Source: Sorex araneus
Taxonomy: Eukaryota > Chordata > Mammalia > Eulipotyphla > Soricidae
Assembly: GCF_027595985.1 (NCBI RefSeq)
Contig: NC_073306.1
Coordinates: 152,452,919 to 152,516,918, forward strand
Reading direction: 5' to 3'
Length of the DNA: 64,000 nucleotides
Below, one piece after another: positions 22,061 through 33,670 of the stretch; the first letter of the stretch is position 1, and every line of letters begins with the position of its first letter. The translations under genes and the position numbers were made by a program. The notes under the pieces are model-generated. The model saw nothing but the letters and a program-made list of their open reading frames with translations. It ran no database searches and was not told the DNA's origin.

Positions 22061-22479
22061 ATGGGGTATCTGAGTGATGCAACCAGGAAGTGTCACTCAT
22101 GATCAAAACTTGTGTGGGTGTGTGTGGTGCCCATGGTGAGCTGTATAATCATAATCCATGCAAATGCTTCAGCTAGAGCTAGTGATACCCAGACTAACTC
22201 CTCCACAGCAACCATCACGTAGTGCTAGACATGGAGAGCACTACGGCCAAGCAGGTAAGATATGTGATTCATTCCCAGATCTGATGGGGTTTGTTTCCTT
22301 TTTTTCTTTTGAGGAAAGTGAATGGAATTTCCTGTCTTTCTCATAATCTGGGACCAAAGCCCCTGTTTTGATATGGTAAATGATATTTCATCTTTTATCC
22401 CAAGTGCTGCTGTTGAATAAGACTCATACCTCCTTTACTGAGAACTAAAAGACACGTAAGAGCTAACTTTGACAGCTAT

Positions 22480-23450
22480 ATGCATGAGCCCCACAAGCAG
22501 ATATGTGATATCTGGTCACTGCAGTAACAGCAACAGTGAGGGGAAAGGGAGAAAGAAAAGAAAATACAGCTCTGAAATAGAAAGAAGAACTCCATTTGAA
22601 GGATTAAATAGAAACAAAGCTGTTCTTGGGAAAGTGAAGCATGCTTAAGGATGAGAGAGACCATGCAAGAGAAGAAAGAAAGGTCAGTGAGTCTCAGGGT
22701 AAGACTGGAGAGGAAAGAGGCAACCAGGGACTGTTGAGACTTCCTGATTACAAACAACATTAAGAAATGGGACCATTCTCATAGCAACATAGGTTAAGTT
22801 TTAACTGTATATGCAACAGGGCGAGCAAAAGATAAGAGAATGAGGTCATTATAATTTGTTCTTATAATTTGTTACCTTCACCTTCATTACTTTCATCACT
22901 GTAAATATTACCATCATTAACACCGTCATTATCATCAGCCATGGTTTAGTAAGTTAACTGGTTAACTTGGCTGAAATGTAGAGACTGTTGAAAAAAGAAA
23001 GGGGCAGGACAGTATCGACTCTCTTGGACTCTATTGCAATCATCTGTTGAGAAATTATACTGCGTTGAGCTAGAGATATAAGGGAGTGAAACAAAAGGAA
23101 GTGTTTTAAGAAAGGAAACAAACCCATCAGATTTGGGGATGAATTAGATCTTCGGTGTGAGAAGCGTCAAAGTGGCTGACGCATTAGCATGGTGATATGA
23201 CTCTCCTTGAGATGGCATCATCATCATCTCCTGACATAAAACTCCCCAGAGAAGAAACAGGCTTCAGTAAGGAAGGGAAGTGAAAACATTTCAGGAGTTT
23301 AGCTATGATACAATCGAAAATTAAGTGATTGTGTGGCATTTTGGCTGAATCTGAATGTGTCTGGACATGTGAACTATTGCTCAGATTAATTCAAAAAATC
23401 TTTAAATTTTCAGAATTTAAGCCACACGTTATCTTTCTTAATCTTTATAT
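22480..23450. other. Unique non-coding DNA
   Basis: Purine-rich (22540-22700) and then mixed sequence; no gene recognised. The CAT/TCA-rich stretch at 22865-22940 is mild low-complexity DNA. Confidence 0.45.
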
Positions 23451-23453
23451 ATA

Positions 23454-23527
23454 ATGATAATGATGATGATGATGGTGGTGGTTGTTGTGGTGGTGGTGGT
23501 GGTAGTGGTGGTGGTGCTGGTGGTGGA
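23454..23527 (+). repeat. (ATG)n/(GTG)n trinucleotide repeat
   Basis: ATG/ATGATG units change into GTG/GGT units along the tract. Any translation gives homopolymers (Val or His/Pro), so open frames here are artefacts of the repeat. Confidence 0.95.
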
Positions 23528-23659
23528 CAGTCCTGGAAATGATAATTATGGTGATGATGGTATTCATGATGGAGATGAAGAAAGTGATAACGATGATAGT
23601 ACTTTTTTTCTAAGCACCTCTGTACATTGTTTTCCATGCTTATTCTACCATTGTATGTT

Positions 23660-23745
23660 TTACTTTATACCTACTTTATTGTCAAGAAACTGAGGGTTAT
23701 GATCACATAGCCAATTAGTGGCAAAGCATGATCCAGACTCAGAAA
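23660..23745 (-). repeat. MIR fragment
   Basis: 'caagaaactgagggttatgatc', 'cacatagccaattagtggc' and 'catgatccagactcag' match the reversed MIR core (gaaactgaggcacag ... gtcacacagctagtaagtgg ... ccagactc). Confidence 0.65.
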
Positions 23746-23814
23746 ATTTGTGCCATACCACAAAAAATATTAATTATTCAATACTTTACTTTCATCTTTT
23801 CCTAGTGACCACGC

Positions 23815-24030
23815 CTAGATATTGTTGGGGCCCAAGGTCACTCACAGTTATGCTCAGCCTAGAAGTAAAGCCTTTGGTGCTCTGTCTGGTGGGTTTTGGG
23901 TGCCATCAGAGCAACATTCACTGGCACTGGAATTGGAGTGGAGACATGCCCGTATTCAGGGTCAAACGCAGGACCTCTTGCATGCTAGGTGCATGTTCTA
24001 CCACCTGCAGGATATCTCCAACCTTTGAGT
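23815..24030 (-). repeat. Old tRNA-derived SINE fragment
   Basis: 'gggtcaaacgcaggacctc', 'ttgcatgctaggtgcatgttc' and 'taccacctgcaggatatctcc' look like a reversed SINE head. The rest is too diverged to classify. Confidence 0.5.
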
Positions 24031-24102
24031 GTTTTAATCTTGCTCAAATTATATTGTGAATATTAAATTTAGCAATGATAATTGTTATTTTTGATGCATT
24101 TA

Positions 24103-24277
24103 TTTTATTTTTTGGGGGGGGTCACACCCAGCGAGGCTCAGGGATTACTCCTGGTTCTCCACTCAGGAATTACTCCTGGCAGTGCTCAGGGGACCATACG
24201 GGATGCTGGGGATTGAACCCAGGTTGGCCGAGTGCAAGGCAAATGCCCTACCCCTGTGCTTTTGCCCCGGCCCCCCA
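24103..24277 (-). mobile_element. SOR SINE, type A
   Basis: 'gtcacacccagcgaggctcagg', 'gaattactcctggcagtgctc', 'ggaccatacgggatgctggg', 'gcaaatgccctacccctgtg'. Full length; the reversed A tail is at 24103-24115. Confidence 0.93.
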
Positions 24278-24359
24278 ATAGGCTTTATTATGTGTCAGAG
24301 ACTTTTTAAGATGCTTTTCATGGATGATATAATTTCTATATTTCAACCTTATTTCCACC

Positions 24360-24480
24360 TATTATTATTATTATTTCCACTTTAGAGATGAGAAAACAGT
24401 CACATGGTATTTAATTTGCTTATAGCTAAGTGAGTTGCAGTCAAGATTAGGACCAAAGAAGTTCAGTTCCAGAGTTTATG
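24360..24480 (-). repeat. MIR fragment
   Basis: 'tattatttccactttagagatg', 'agaaaacagtcacatgg' and 'gctaagtgagttgcagtc' match the reversed MIR pattern (ccattttacagatgaggaaac ... gctagtaagtgg). Confidence 0.65.
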
Positions 24481-26910
24481 ATGTTACCAGTATGTCCTAC
24501 CATTTCAAATTTACACAGTGTTTATGATAGTTTCTCCTGTATGGCGAGCATTCAGTGCCACTCTCCAAGAAATCAAAACAAATCTGTCTCAAAACTTAAT
24601 GAAGGACATTGATGTGCGCAAAGTTGAGGAGCTAAATCCACATTAGCATTAAAGGCTGAATGTCGAAATGTCAAAATTCTCACCACAAGAGAAACTCAAT
24701 AATATGAATTTAACATATTAGTGACTGAGCCCAAAATGGGAGTCATGAAATGATCCAAATATAGGATCTCTTTGATGCTGTATCTTGGAAAAATGACCCA
24801 TACACTCATGTGCATAGTTTGTTGAACCTTAGAGAGGACAATGGTACATGTGTTACAAGATCTCATTTTCCTACTCCTTCCTCCAGAACAGACATTGCTG
24901 ATCTGTTGTGCTGATCATCACAATGCTGCCACCACCACCAAACACAAGCGCAAGTTCACCTTCAACATGATGCTTTCTCCAAACTCACTAGGAAAGCTGC
25001 TCAATGTGCAACCTATCGACAGAGCCTGAATGTTCTCATGCATCTCGAGTCCTTTTCTGTTCTGTCCTGACATCTCATCCCTCTGAAACAAAGTCCTGCT
25101 TTCTTAGGATCTTCTTCTGCATCCATCTGCCACCTTCAAATGTCTTTGCTCAACTCCAAAGTTGCACCCCTGGCTCCAAGAGCCGGTGCTCTCCTTGGGC
25201 CATGAGGAGGGAATACAAACCACATGCTGAAAGGAGTGCAATTTGTTCACACCTCTGTCTGGGGATGATAAAACTGCCATGGCAACTGGAGGCCACGTGT
25301 GGCTGTCAGCAGCCCTTTCAGTCCAGGCCTTCCCACATTGCCCAGCTCCACATTCCTAGAGCTCTGGGGCGTAACTCTCTCCTCTCTTCTCTCTCTCTCC
25401 ACCCCTCCCATCTCTCACTCAAAAATAATTCAGCTCTTCCTAAATTTGTTTCCTGCCAGACTGTTCACAGCTGTTGTCTACCAGCACCAGGCAAACCAAA
25501 AATGAAAGGGCTATTGCTGACATCCCTACAAGTCACAGCATCCCAGAAAAAAATGAGATGCTCTGCTCCTCCCTGGGTTGTCCATCCTCCTCTTGCTTCC
25601 CTCTGTCTTCTTTCTGCAGCTGTGGAGGGGAACTTCGTGAAGCACTCTGACAGGATACTTGTTTTAAACAGCTGTGGTGCTATTTTTCACCATCTGTTTT
25701 TAAGTACTAGAACCAAACCATAATGTCCTTGAACATCTCCTGGGCCCACTCAGCACTGAATCAAGACCTCTCAGCAACCCTGATTTGGGGTACAGGCTAA
25801 CAGCACTTAGAGTAAGATTGTCTATGTGCAGGTACAGAACAAATCAATGGCTGGATGCTGGAATGTCCTGATGCCATCAATCAGTCCCCAGCGTGTGTGG
25901 ATTGACTGTGAGGTGGGTCTTGGCAATTTGAGGCTGGACTGGGAGACTGATATACCTCGTGGGTGCCCACTTCTTATGGTGCCTGACTGTCAACAGTCTC
26001 TCCACTATCAGAGCCTCCGTTATCTGTTAAATGTTAGTGTGGAGTCATGTTTCTTCACATTCCAAAAATGAGATCACAATGGTGTGGGTACAAAAAATGA
26101 CTGGCAAAGGGAAAAGAAAGAAGACAGAGTCCATGAGACCCTCTCGCTCAGGAAAAAATTGAAAAACAGTGGTGAACAAGAGTAATACAGCAAGATACCA
26201 AATTTTCCAAGTGTGACTGACATCCTGTAGCTCTGTTGAGCGGCGAGTGGGGATGAGGCACTCCTGTCCCCAAGCATCAGACAAACCCAAGGCTTGTTTT
26301 CTCTACCTGGCTCCACCTTCCCATGTGATTTGCAAACAGTGAGGTCTCTGCAGTGACCTGTCTCCTGACTGTCCCTCGCTATCTCAGATTACTTCTTCAA
26401 AGCCAGAAGAACTGCTCTACCTAGTTTGGTAAGATGGACTCTTATGTGATGTAATCAGGTGGGAGTGGGTGGGATCTTGTGACCTTTTGACATTTCTATT
26501 AGCTAGAAGCAAGTGGCAGATTCTGCTCTTCTTAAGGAAAAGGAATCACACAAGGGCATGAAACCTTGTTGGAAACAAGAATCCAGCCTCCCACAAGCAG
26601 CTTTCACATCTTTCACAAGGTCTTTCACATGTTACCATCCCCGTTCTTTAGAGGCCAGCACCGACCCAGTGCGAGGAGCCCAGTTAGGCTTGGGCTTAGG
26701 CTTAGGGTTAGGGTTAGTGAGTGCAGCTTGGGAAGCTTATCTCAATATTCCTGATCAAATTCAGCCTTTGTGGACTATTTTTTCCAATGAGTCCATTCTC
26801 CTCAATGCATCTGCAAATACTCATAAACAAATGACAGGAGTATGAGATTTCCCTTTAAACATTATGATCTTTATAACAAACATTTGAGATTTAAAAATAA
26901 AACTTAAATA
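24481..26910. other. Unique DNA; longest open frame but no gene supported
   Basis: It contains the longest open frame of the window, 239 codons on the plus strand at 25004-25723. The translation is rich in Ser, Leu, Pro, Cys and His, has no domain I recognise, no repeat of conserved motifs and no evident splice context. I do not call it a gene. A telomere-like tract lies at 26684-26717. Confidence 0.45.
26684..26717 (+). repeat. Short interstitial telomere-like tract
   Basis: The tract contains two perfect TTAGGG units (26702-26713) plus a trailing TTAG, preceded by TTAGGC-like and TTGGGC variants. It is isolated in unique DNA. Confidence 0.8.
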
Positions 26911-27105
26911 CTGGGCCAGAGAAATAGCACAGCGGGTAGGGCATTTGCCTTGCACATGGCTGACCCCCGTTCGATCCCCGGCATCCCATATGGTCCCCTA
27001 AGCACTGCCAGGAATAATTCCTGAGTGCAGAGCCAGGAGTAACCCCTGAGCATCACCGGGTGTGACCCAAAAACCAAAAAAAAACCCAAACAAACAAATC
27101 AACAA
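26911..27105 (+). mobile_element. SOR SINE, type A
   Basis: 'gggccagagaaatagcacag', 'gttcgatccccggcatccc', 'gcatcaccgggtgtgaccc' and an extended A/C-rich tail. Full length, low divergence. Confidence 0.93.
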
Positions 27106-30100
27106 ACCTTCAATAGTAATTTGGGTATTATGGTTTCAGTAGTGCTGAAATTCATGGTAGTGATGTGAAATTTCTGCCTTCCGTCACCACCAAAGTACCC
27201 ATGACCCCAGACCACTGATTCTATGCCACTTCTGGTGCAATTGACTTTAATCTGTCTTCCTACTGGATCCTGACAGTAACATATAAAGAAATATTCTTCT
27301 TATTTCCTATAGGGAATTAGTCCTTAGGAAAATTAGATGGCTATGAAGATCACACAGCTACAAAGTGATGGAATCATAATAGAATCAACATGCTGGGCCT
27401 CATCCCTGAGACTGTAATTTCTGGTTGGAAAAGAATAAGAATCATGTATTTCATGTAAAGATAAATGGCAAGTGGAAGATACACAGAGGACTAAGAGATC
27501 AGTAGGTCTTTAGAGGATTTTTCAGAAAGACTGTTTCAGGAGAATTTCATGGTAACAGTGGTATGTGAGTTAGATCCTGCAGAACAGGATTCAGGGCTTG
27601 CTGGAGTGTTTAAAAAGATGGGCATCCAAGTGGGTGTCATGGCGCGAATAAAGTAAAGAGTGGAAATTTGTGAGTTTTCAGAATACCCAAGGATGATTAC
27701 TCAGGTGGGAAAAGGGGAAAAACTGTAGAGGAGAAGCAAGGAGGGAAGACTGGAAGTCTTTATCTCCTATTTGGAGATAAAGATCTACGTTGCTGCTGAG
27801 CTCCAAGCCTCACCAGCCTTCTTCAAATCTCATGCTGCAGTATCAGCAGTTCACCTAGGCTTAGCTTCGAGGGGCAGCAAATTAGAGCAAGGCAGCATCT
27901 TTCTCTGCTATGGAAACAGCTTCGACTCCCTGAGAGGTGGTTGTGTGAAAAGGACTGAGCAGATATGGTTTACTTGTAGTTTGTCAAAGAGGTGGTTTTG
28001 GTCTCTCTAAGTCTTTGCTTCTAGCTCCACCAAAAATGGAAGTGAGAACTACCTATCTTACAAACTTTTTGAGAGGTGGGAAGGAATAAGATCATCTGTA
28101 AGTACCTAGTCAGCATATTAAAAAAAAAGAGAGGGGTTATGCTTTTAAAAATCTCTACCAGTTGGTAGATATGATATGAATTGATCTTCCAGGGATACCC
28201 GCATAATTCTAGATATATAATCCATATTTTTTACCTCTTTCTTCATCATTTATCCCTCAAGCTTTGTTCATCTTCAGTTTTAAAAGATTTTAAAAAATCT
28301 ATTTTCCCATTTGTCTGTGGTGATGAAAACAAAAATAAATTTATCAGTAGCCTAACATAGAAGTCCTGTTATACCAGAGCACCAATTCTCAATCCATTAA
28401 TGCCTGTATGCCCTTTTCATTGCCACAATTTGAGGATACTACTGGCACCTGGTGGGTCATGGCCAAGTACACTGTAGTCAGTGTTGCCACCCTACAAAGC
28501 ACATGTGAGCGATTATGGCATAGAAGAGTTTATCTCCAAATGTCCTCAATACTGCAACTAAAAATTCCTAGACTATAGGTGAGACATTTGTGGTACAGAT
28601 CTTAGCTCTGTCTTGAATGTACTAATAAATAAAAATTTAACTTCTCAGGGCTTTGGGTTTTCATACCTATAAATTGCCTGTAACAAAGTGGACAAAAAGC
28701 TAAAATGTGTAGCAAACTTCTCATAAAGTTGTCCGTTCCCACTTTGAAAGACTGTCCTTTACCCTGAAAATATGGTGCAGATTTGTTGAAGACTAATGAT
28801 CAACACTCTTCTCTTTCAAATAATCGTGATCCTTTAAATATATTTTACTAGTAAAATCCAGATTTCAAAGAATTGTTTCAAAAATCTCTTCTGGCTTCCA
28901 CAAACTATAGTTCTATCAGAAACAAAAGGCATGCTTGAACATTGCAGCTTGATGAAGTATAATAATTTCTGCAAAACATCCTGTGTGAACCAAGGCTTAG
29001 TTAGTAGACCAAAAGCTCCTCAGGGTATTCCAGGTACTAGAATTAGGAGCATGAACAACTGTTGGAAGAGTAGAGAGGTAAAGGACAGAGAAGTCACTGT
29101 TGCTGAAGGGCACCGGAGCCAGCATGCAAGTACCCGGAAGCAGACAGCAGAGGGGCCAGCTCCCACTTGCACACCCATTTGTACAACAGAGAATGATGGC
29201 TCCCGATCAACCTCCCAATCCCTATACAAGTGCCTCTCATGGAAAACTAGGGCAAGGGGATTTCGGGCTTATGAGAGCTCCAGGTTTTCATAGTGGAGGT
29301 CTTAGAATGAGTGTCAGGTTGACCAAAACCCAACATATATATTGGACAGACGGAGCTACTAACCTGTGCTCCACACACACCCTCTGCTCCATCCTTCCAC
29401 GGATCCCAGGGTGAGCCAGATGGAGACTTGGACAGCCTCCAGGAGAAATGGGGGTGGGGCAGGGGAGGGGAAGAGAAGGTTAGTTACAATGAGTTAAATC
29501 AATCAACATTGTTTACCAGAATTGTCTGACTTTCAAAATAATTCCTGGCTCACTGTGTAATGTTGTTGGGATGATATTTTGGAGTTTTCAATTCCCCATT
29601 AGCATTTTGTAAGCCAACCAGTCTCTGAGATTCAAATCCTGTGACCATTGCATTAAGCTATAAAACATTGTTCTGCTGACACAGTAATTGCCTGACATGG
29701 CTACCTGGTTCGAACTCGTGCTTAGTATGCAAATCGGCTCCAAGAACGCCTTTGACAATTACTTTTCTGTCCACAGAAACTGCCCCTCGACAGAAAATGT
29801 ATTCCAAAAAGGACTATTTTTTTTTCTGCTTTTAAAACTAAAAAGCTTGCAAGTCCGTTGGTAGCGGAGAGCAACAACATATGCTTATAATTATGATTAC
29901 CATCAGGGAATTCAACCTAACTGAGGGAAGGGGAAGAGGCCTGCCAAGGGGGAGCACAAAAGCTCTCTGAAAAACAGCAGATGAAAGGAGCCCAGTCGGC
30001 CTGGCTATTGCTGGGGAATGGGAGAAACTTGATTGCAGAGCGCTGAGCTGGTTTCCCTCCAGACTCCAAAAGAAATGTCTCATGGGCAGATGAAGAGATG

Positions 30101-31145
30101 CTGACAAGCAAAATCAGACTCAGGGATCTCTTCCCGTGTCAAATTGAGGGAGTAACCCCCAAGGCAAGCTCTGGCTCAGACAGTTGGCCCAGTTCACACT
30201 TCCAAGCCAGACATGCATCTTGTCCCAGCCCACCAAGAGCAGCGCCTTGCTCTGATCCCAAGGGACGTACGTTGTGACAGCAGCAGAATCCAGTGTCTTA
30301 ACAGTGAACGTGGGAAAGAGTTAAAACCTATCCGAGGAGAACCAGTGTTAATCTACTTAATGTCAATAGTATTTTATACGCATACAATGGTAAACTTAGC
30401 CCACCAGTGTTATCCTACAAATAAGACCAAATCATATGCAATAAAATAAAAAAGCATCCTATAGATAGTGGGTACTAAATAAACATTAATTACCTCATTC
30501 CTCTACATGAAACAGCATATGAATCAAAGATATTCACTCAAAAACATAATGATATACTTGGTGTCAACTTAGAGCTCACTTTATCCATACCCTAAATGAA
30601 TAATTTTTTGCTTCCCAACTTATCATGCTACCTGGAATACAGGTTTTATTTAACCATTTCATATAAAAGGACAGAGTTTTGCTCGTTTCAATGTGAGAAA
30701 GCAAGTCATAGGAAAAAAGCTGAGGTAGAGATATTTTTCAATACGAATCTTGACTATTTAACGAGGTATCTTGAAAAGATAGCAGGCTTCATGGACATAG
30801 GAAAAAACTAGGAAAATGTAGTCTTGCAGGATCCACAATCTGTTAACTGCATCGTGTCTCTCCAGCAAAAGAGTTCATAGATAACCTCTTATACTACATT
30901 AATTTTTACTGCTTGGTTTGCTCTCTTAGTCTTTTTTCTCTATATGTCTTTTGACATCTTTCTACCACTTGACCAACACTCTCTATCAAGTTCCTTGATT
31001 ACCCAAGGTATTTTTTTCTCGTTATACAATCTTCAAGCCAAATCATGATACAGACCATTTTCAAACCAGAGGTTGACTACCATTGGAATCACTGTCTACC
31101 CTAAATAAATGAGGGTGAAGGCCACATGGTCCTAAGTCATCATGG
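27106..31145. other. Mostly unique DNA with old MIR traces
   Basis: A MIR-like trace lies at 27285-27420 (minus; 'gaagatcacacagctacaaagtg') and another at 28600-28720 (plus; 'tgtacagatcttagc', 'cttctcagggctttgggtttt'). The rest is single-copy. 29530-29830 is repeat-free and holds octamer and homeodomain-type motifs, so it may be regulatory (see findings). No coding exon recognised. Confidence 0.45.
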
Positions 31146-31625
31146 TTTCCCTGGAATATTTTTTTAAATTTTTTTATTAGTGAATCACTGTGGGTAACAG
31201 TTACAAACTTAGGAACTTTTGTGTTGGCATTTCAGTCATACAGTGATCATTTACCCATCCCTCCACCAATGTTCACAATATTCCTCCCACCACCCCGACC
31301 GCATCCCCCACCTCCCACCCTGCTTCTCGGCAGGGCATTCCATTTTGTTCTCCCTCCTTTTGGGTGTTGTAGTTTGCAATAGAGGTATTGAGGGGCCATT
31401 GTATTTGGTCTATAGTCTACTTTCGGCACGCATCTTTCAACCCAAATGGGTCCTCCCAACATCCTTGGCTCGATGTCCCCTTCTCTATCTAAGCTGCCTT
31501 TTCCCCTAGCATGTGAGGCCAGTTTCCAAGCTACTGGGCAGACCTCCTGGTCCTTATCCTACTACTCTTGGGCGTTAATCTCCCATTCTGTTACTTTATA
31601 TTCCACAGAGGAGTGCGGAGTGCAA

Positions 31626-31626
<1 letters not shown>

Positions 31627-31678
<52 letters not shown>
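31627..31678 (+). repeat. (CT)n microsatellite inside the L1 3' UTR
   Basis: An uninterrupted CT run of about 26 units within the reversed L1 3' UTR. The same position in the L1 at 4822-6312 has only a few pyrimidine steps, so this expanded after insertion. Confidence 0.97.
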
Positions 31679-31679
<1 letters not shown>

Positions 31680-32103
31680 TCTGACTTATTTCACTTAACA
31701 TGATACTTTCCATGTTGATCCACTTATATGCAAATGTCATGACTCCATCTTTTCTAATAGCTGCATAGTATTCCATTGTGTAGATGTACCAAAGTTTCTT
31801 TAACCAGTCATCTGGTTTTGGGCACTCCGTATTTTTCTAGATTTTGGCTATTATAAACAGTGCCACAATGAATATACAAATTCAGATGTCATTTCTACTA
31901 TACCTTTTTGCCTCTCTAGGATATGTTCCCAGGAATGGTATTACTGGGTCAAATGGGAGCTCAATTTCTAATTTTTTGAGAATTGTCCATATTGTTTTCC
32001 AAAAGGGCTGAACCAGTTGGCATTCCCACCAGCAATGAAGGAGAATCCCTTTCTCCACACATCCACACCAACACCGGTTGCTTTTGGATGTGTGCCAGTC
32101 TAT

Positions 32104-33658
32104 GATCATATCAATAGATGAAGAGAAAGCATTTGACAAGATCCAGCACCCATTTCTGATGAAAACTCTGCCAAGATGGGTATAGAAGGGACTTTCCTCA
32201 ATATACTCAAAGTCATCTACTACAAGCCTATGGCAAGCATCATCCTCAGTAGGGGAAAAACTAAGTGCCTTCCCTCTAAGATCATGGATGAGATAAAGAT
32301 GCCCACTCTCTCCACTTCTGTTCATCATAGTACTGGAAGTACTTGTAATAGCAGTTAGGCAAGAAAAAGATATTAAGGACATTCAGGTAGGAAAGGAAGA
32401 AATTAAGCTCTCACTCTTCGCAGATGATATGATACTATACTTAGAGAACACTAAAATCTCTACCAAGAAACTCCTAGAAACAATAGACTTGCATAGTATA
32501 GTTGCACGCTATAAAATCAATACCCCAAAGTCTATGGCTTTCCTACACATAAATAATGAGAAAGAAGAAAGCGACATGAAAAAAAGCAATCCCATTCACA
32601 ATCATGCCTCAGAAAATCAAGTACCTCAGAGTCAGCTTACCTAAGGATTGAAGGACTTGCACAAAGAAAACTACAAAATGATACTTCAAGAAATAAAAAA
32701 GGACATGAGGAATGGAAAGAAATCCCCTGCTCATGGATTGGGAGAATTAACATTGTCAAAATGCTAATACTCCCCAAAGCATTGTACAAATCCAATGTGA
32801 TCCCTATAAGGATACACATGACATTCTTCAAAGAAATGGAGCAAACACTCCTGCAATTCATATGGAACAATTAGCCCGTACAAATAGCTAAAGCAATTCT
32901 TGGGAAAAAGAAGAAAAGAAGGTGGGAGGAATCACCCTCCCCAACCTCAATCTCTCCTACAAAGCAGTAATAATTCAAATAACATGGTACTGGAACAAAG
33001 GCAGAGCTTCAGACCAGTGGAACATGGTTGAATATCCTGACACACATCCCCAAATATATGATCATCTAATCTTTTGTAAGGGAGCAAGAAATGTGAAGTG
33101 GAGCAAGGAAAGCCTCTTTAACAAATGGTGCTGGCAAAACTGGACAGCTACATGCAAAAAAAATGGGCTCAGATCTCTACCTAACACTATGTACAAAAGT
33201 CAGGTCAAAGTAGATTAAAGGCCTCAACATCTGACCAGAATCCATAAGGTACCTGGAAGACAAGGTTGACAAAACCCCCCATGACATTGAAGCTAAAGAT
33301 ATCTTCAAAGATGACGCAGCACTGGCCAAGCAAGTGAAAACAGAGATAAACAAGTGGGACTATCTTAAACTAAGAAGCTTCTGCACCTCAAAAGAAACAG
33401 TGAACAAAATATAAAGTCTACAGAATTGGAAAGGATATTCACCCAATACCAATCTGATAAGGGGTTGGTATCAAGGATATACAAGGCACTGGTTGAACTC
33501 TACAAGAAGAAATCATCCAACCTCATCAGAAAATGGGGGGAGGAAATGAACAGAACTTTCCTCAGAGAAGAAATCCAAATGGCTAAAAGACACATGAGAA
33601 AATGCTCTACATCACTAATCATCAGGGAAATGCAGATCAAAACAACAATGACGTATCA
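32104..33658 (+). pseudogene. L1 ORF2 reverse transcriptase and C-terminal fragment (dead)
   Basis: Translation in shifting frames gives an RT segment beginning 'SIDEEKAFDKIQHPFLMKTL' (about 32110-32170), then the catalytic block '[13 protein letters not shown]' (about 32410-32450) with both aspartates intact. The thumb and C-terminal region follow ('IQITWYWNKG' near 32975). ORF2 is normally about 1,275 residues, and only the middle and C-terminal part is present. Several stops and frameshifts break it. It is the inverted half of the L1 insertion and has no promoter of its own. Confidence 0.9.
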
Positions 33659-33670
33659 TTTCCCTGGAAT

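Larger units (their letters stand above)
31158..33658 (-). mobile_element. Twin-primed (5'-inverted) L1 insertion
   Basis: A single L1 insertion bounded by the target duplication 'tttccctggaat' (31146-31157 and 33659-33670). The poly(T) at 31158-31176 is the reversed A tail. 31158-32103 is L1 3' UTR and the end of ORF2 on the minus strand. 32104-33658 is the immediately upstream ORF2 segment in plus orientation. The two halves abut at 32103/32104. The plus half stops at 'gacgtatcattt', only about 10 bp of L1 before the minus half begins ('agactggcacacatc' in sense). This arrangement is the accepted signature of twin priming during L1 integration. Confidence 0.95.

Noticed and set aside
23454..23693. 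Val-rich and His/Pro-rich open frames
   Set aside because: They are translations of a GTG/ATG microsatellite.
25004..25723. Longest open frame (239 codons, plus strand) as a protein-coding gene
   Set aside because: No recognisable domain, compositionally odd (Ser/Leu/Pro/Cys/His), overlapped by another open frame, no supporting signals. In 64 kb of six frames one such frame is expected by chance.
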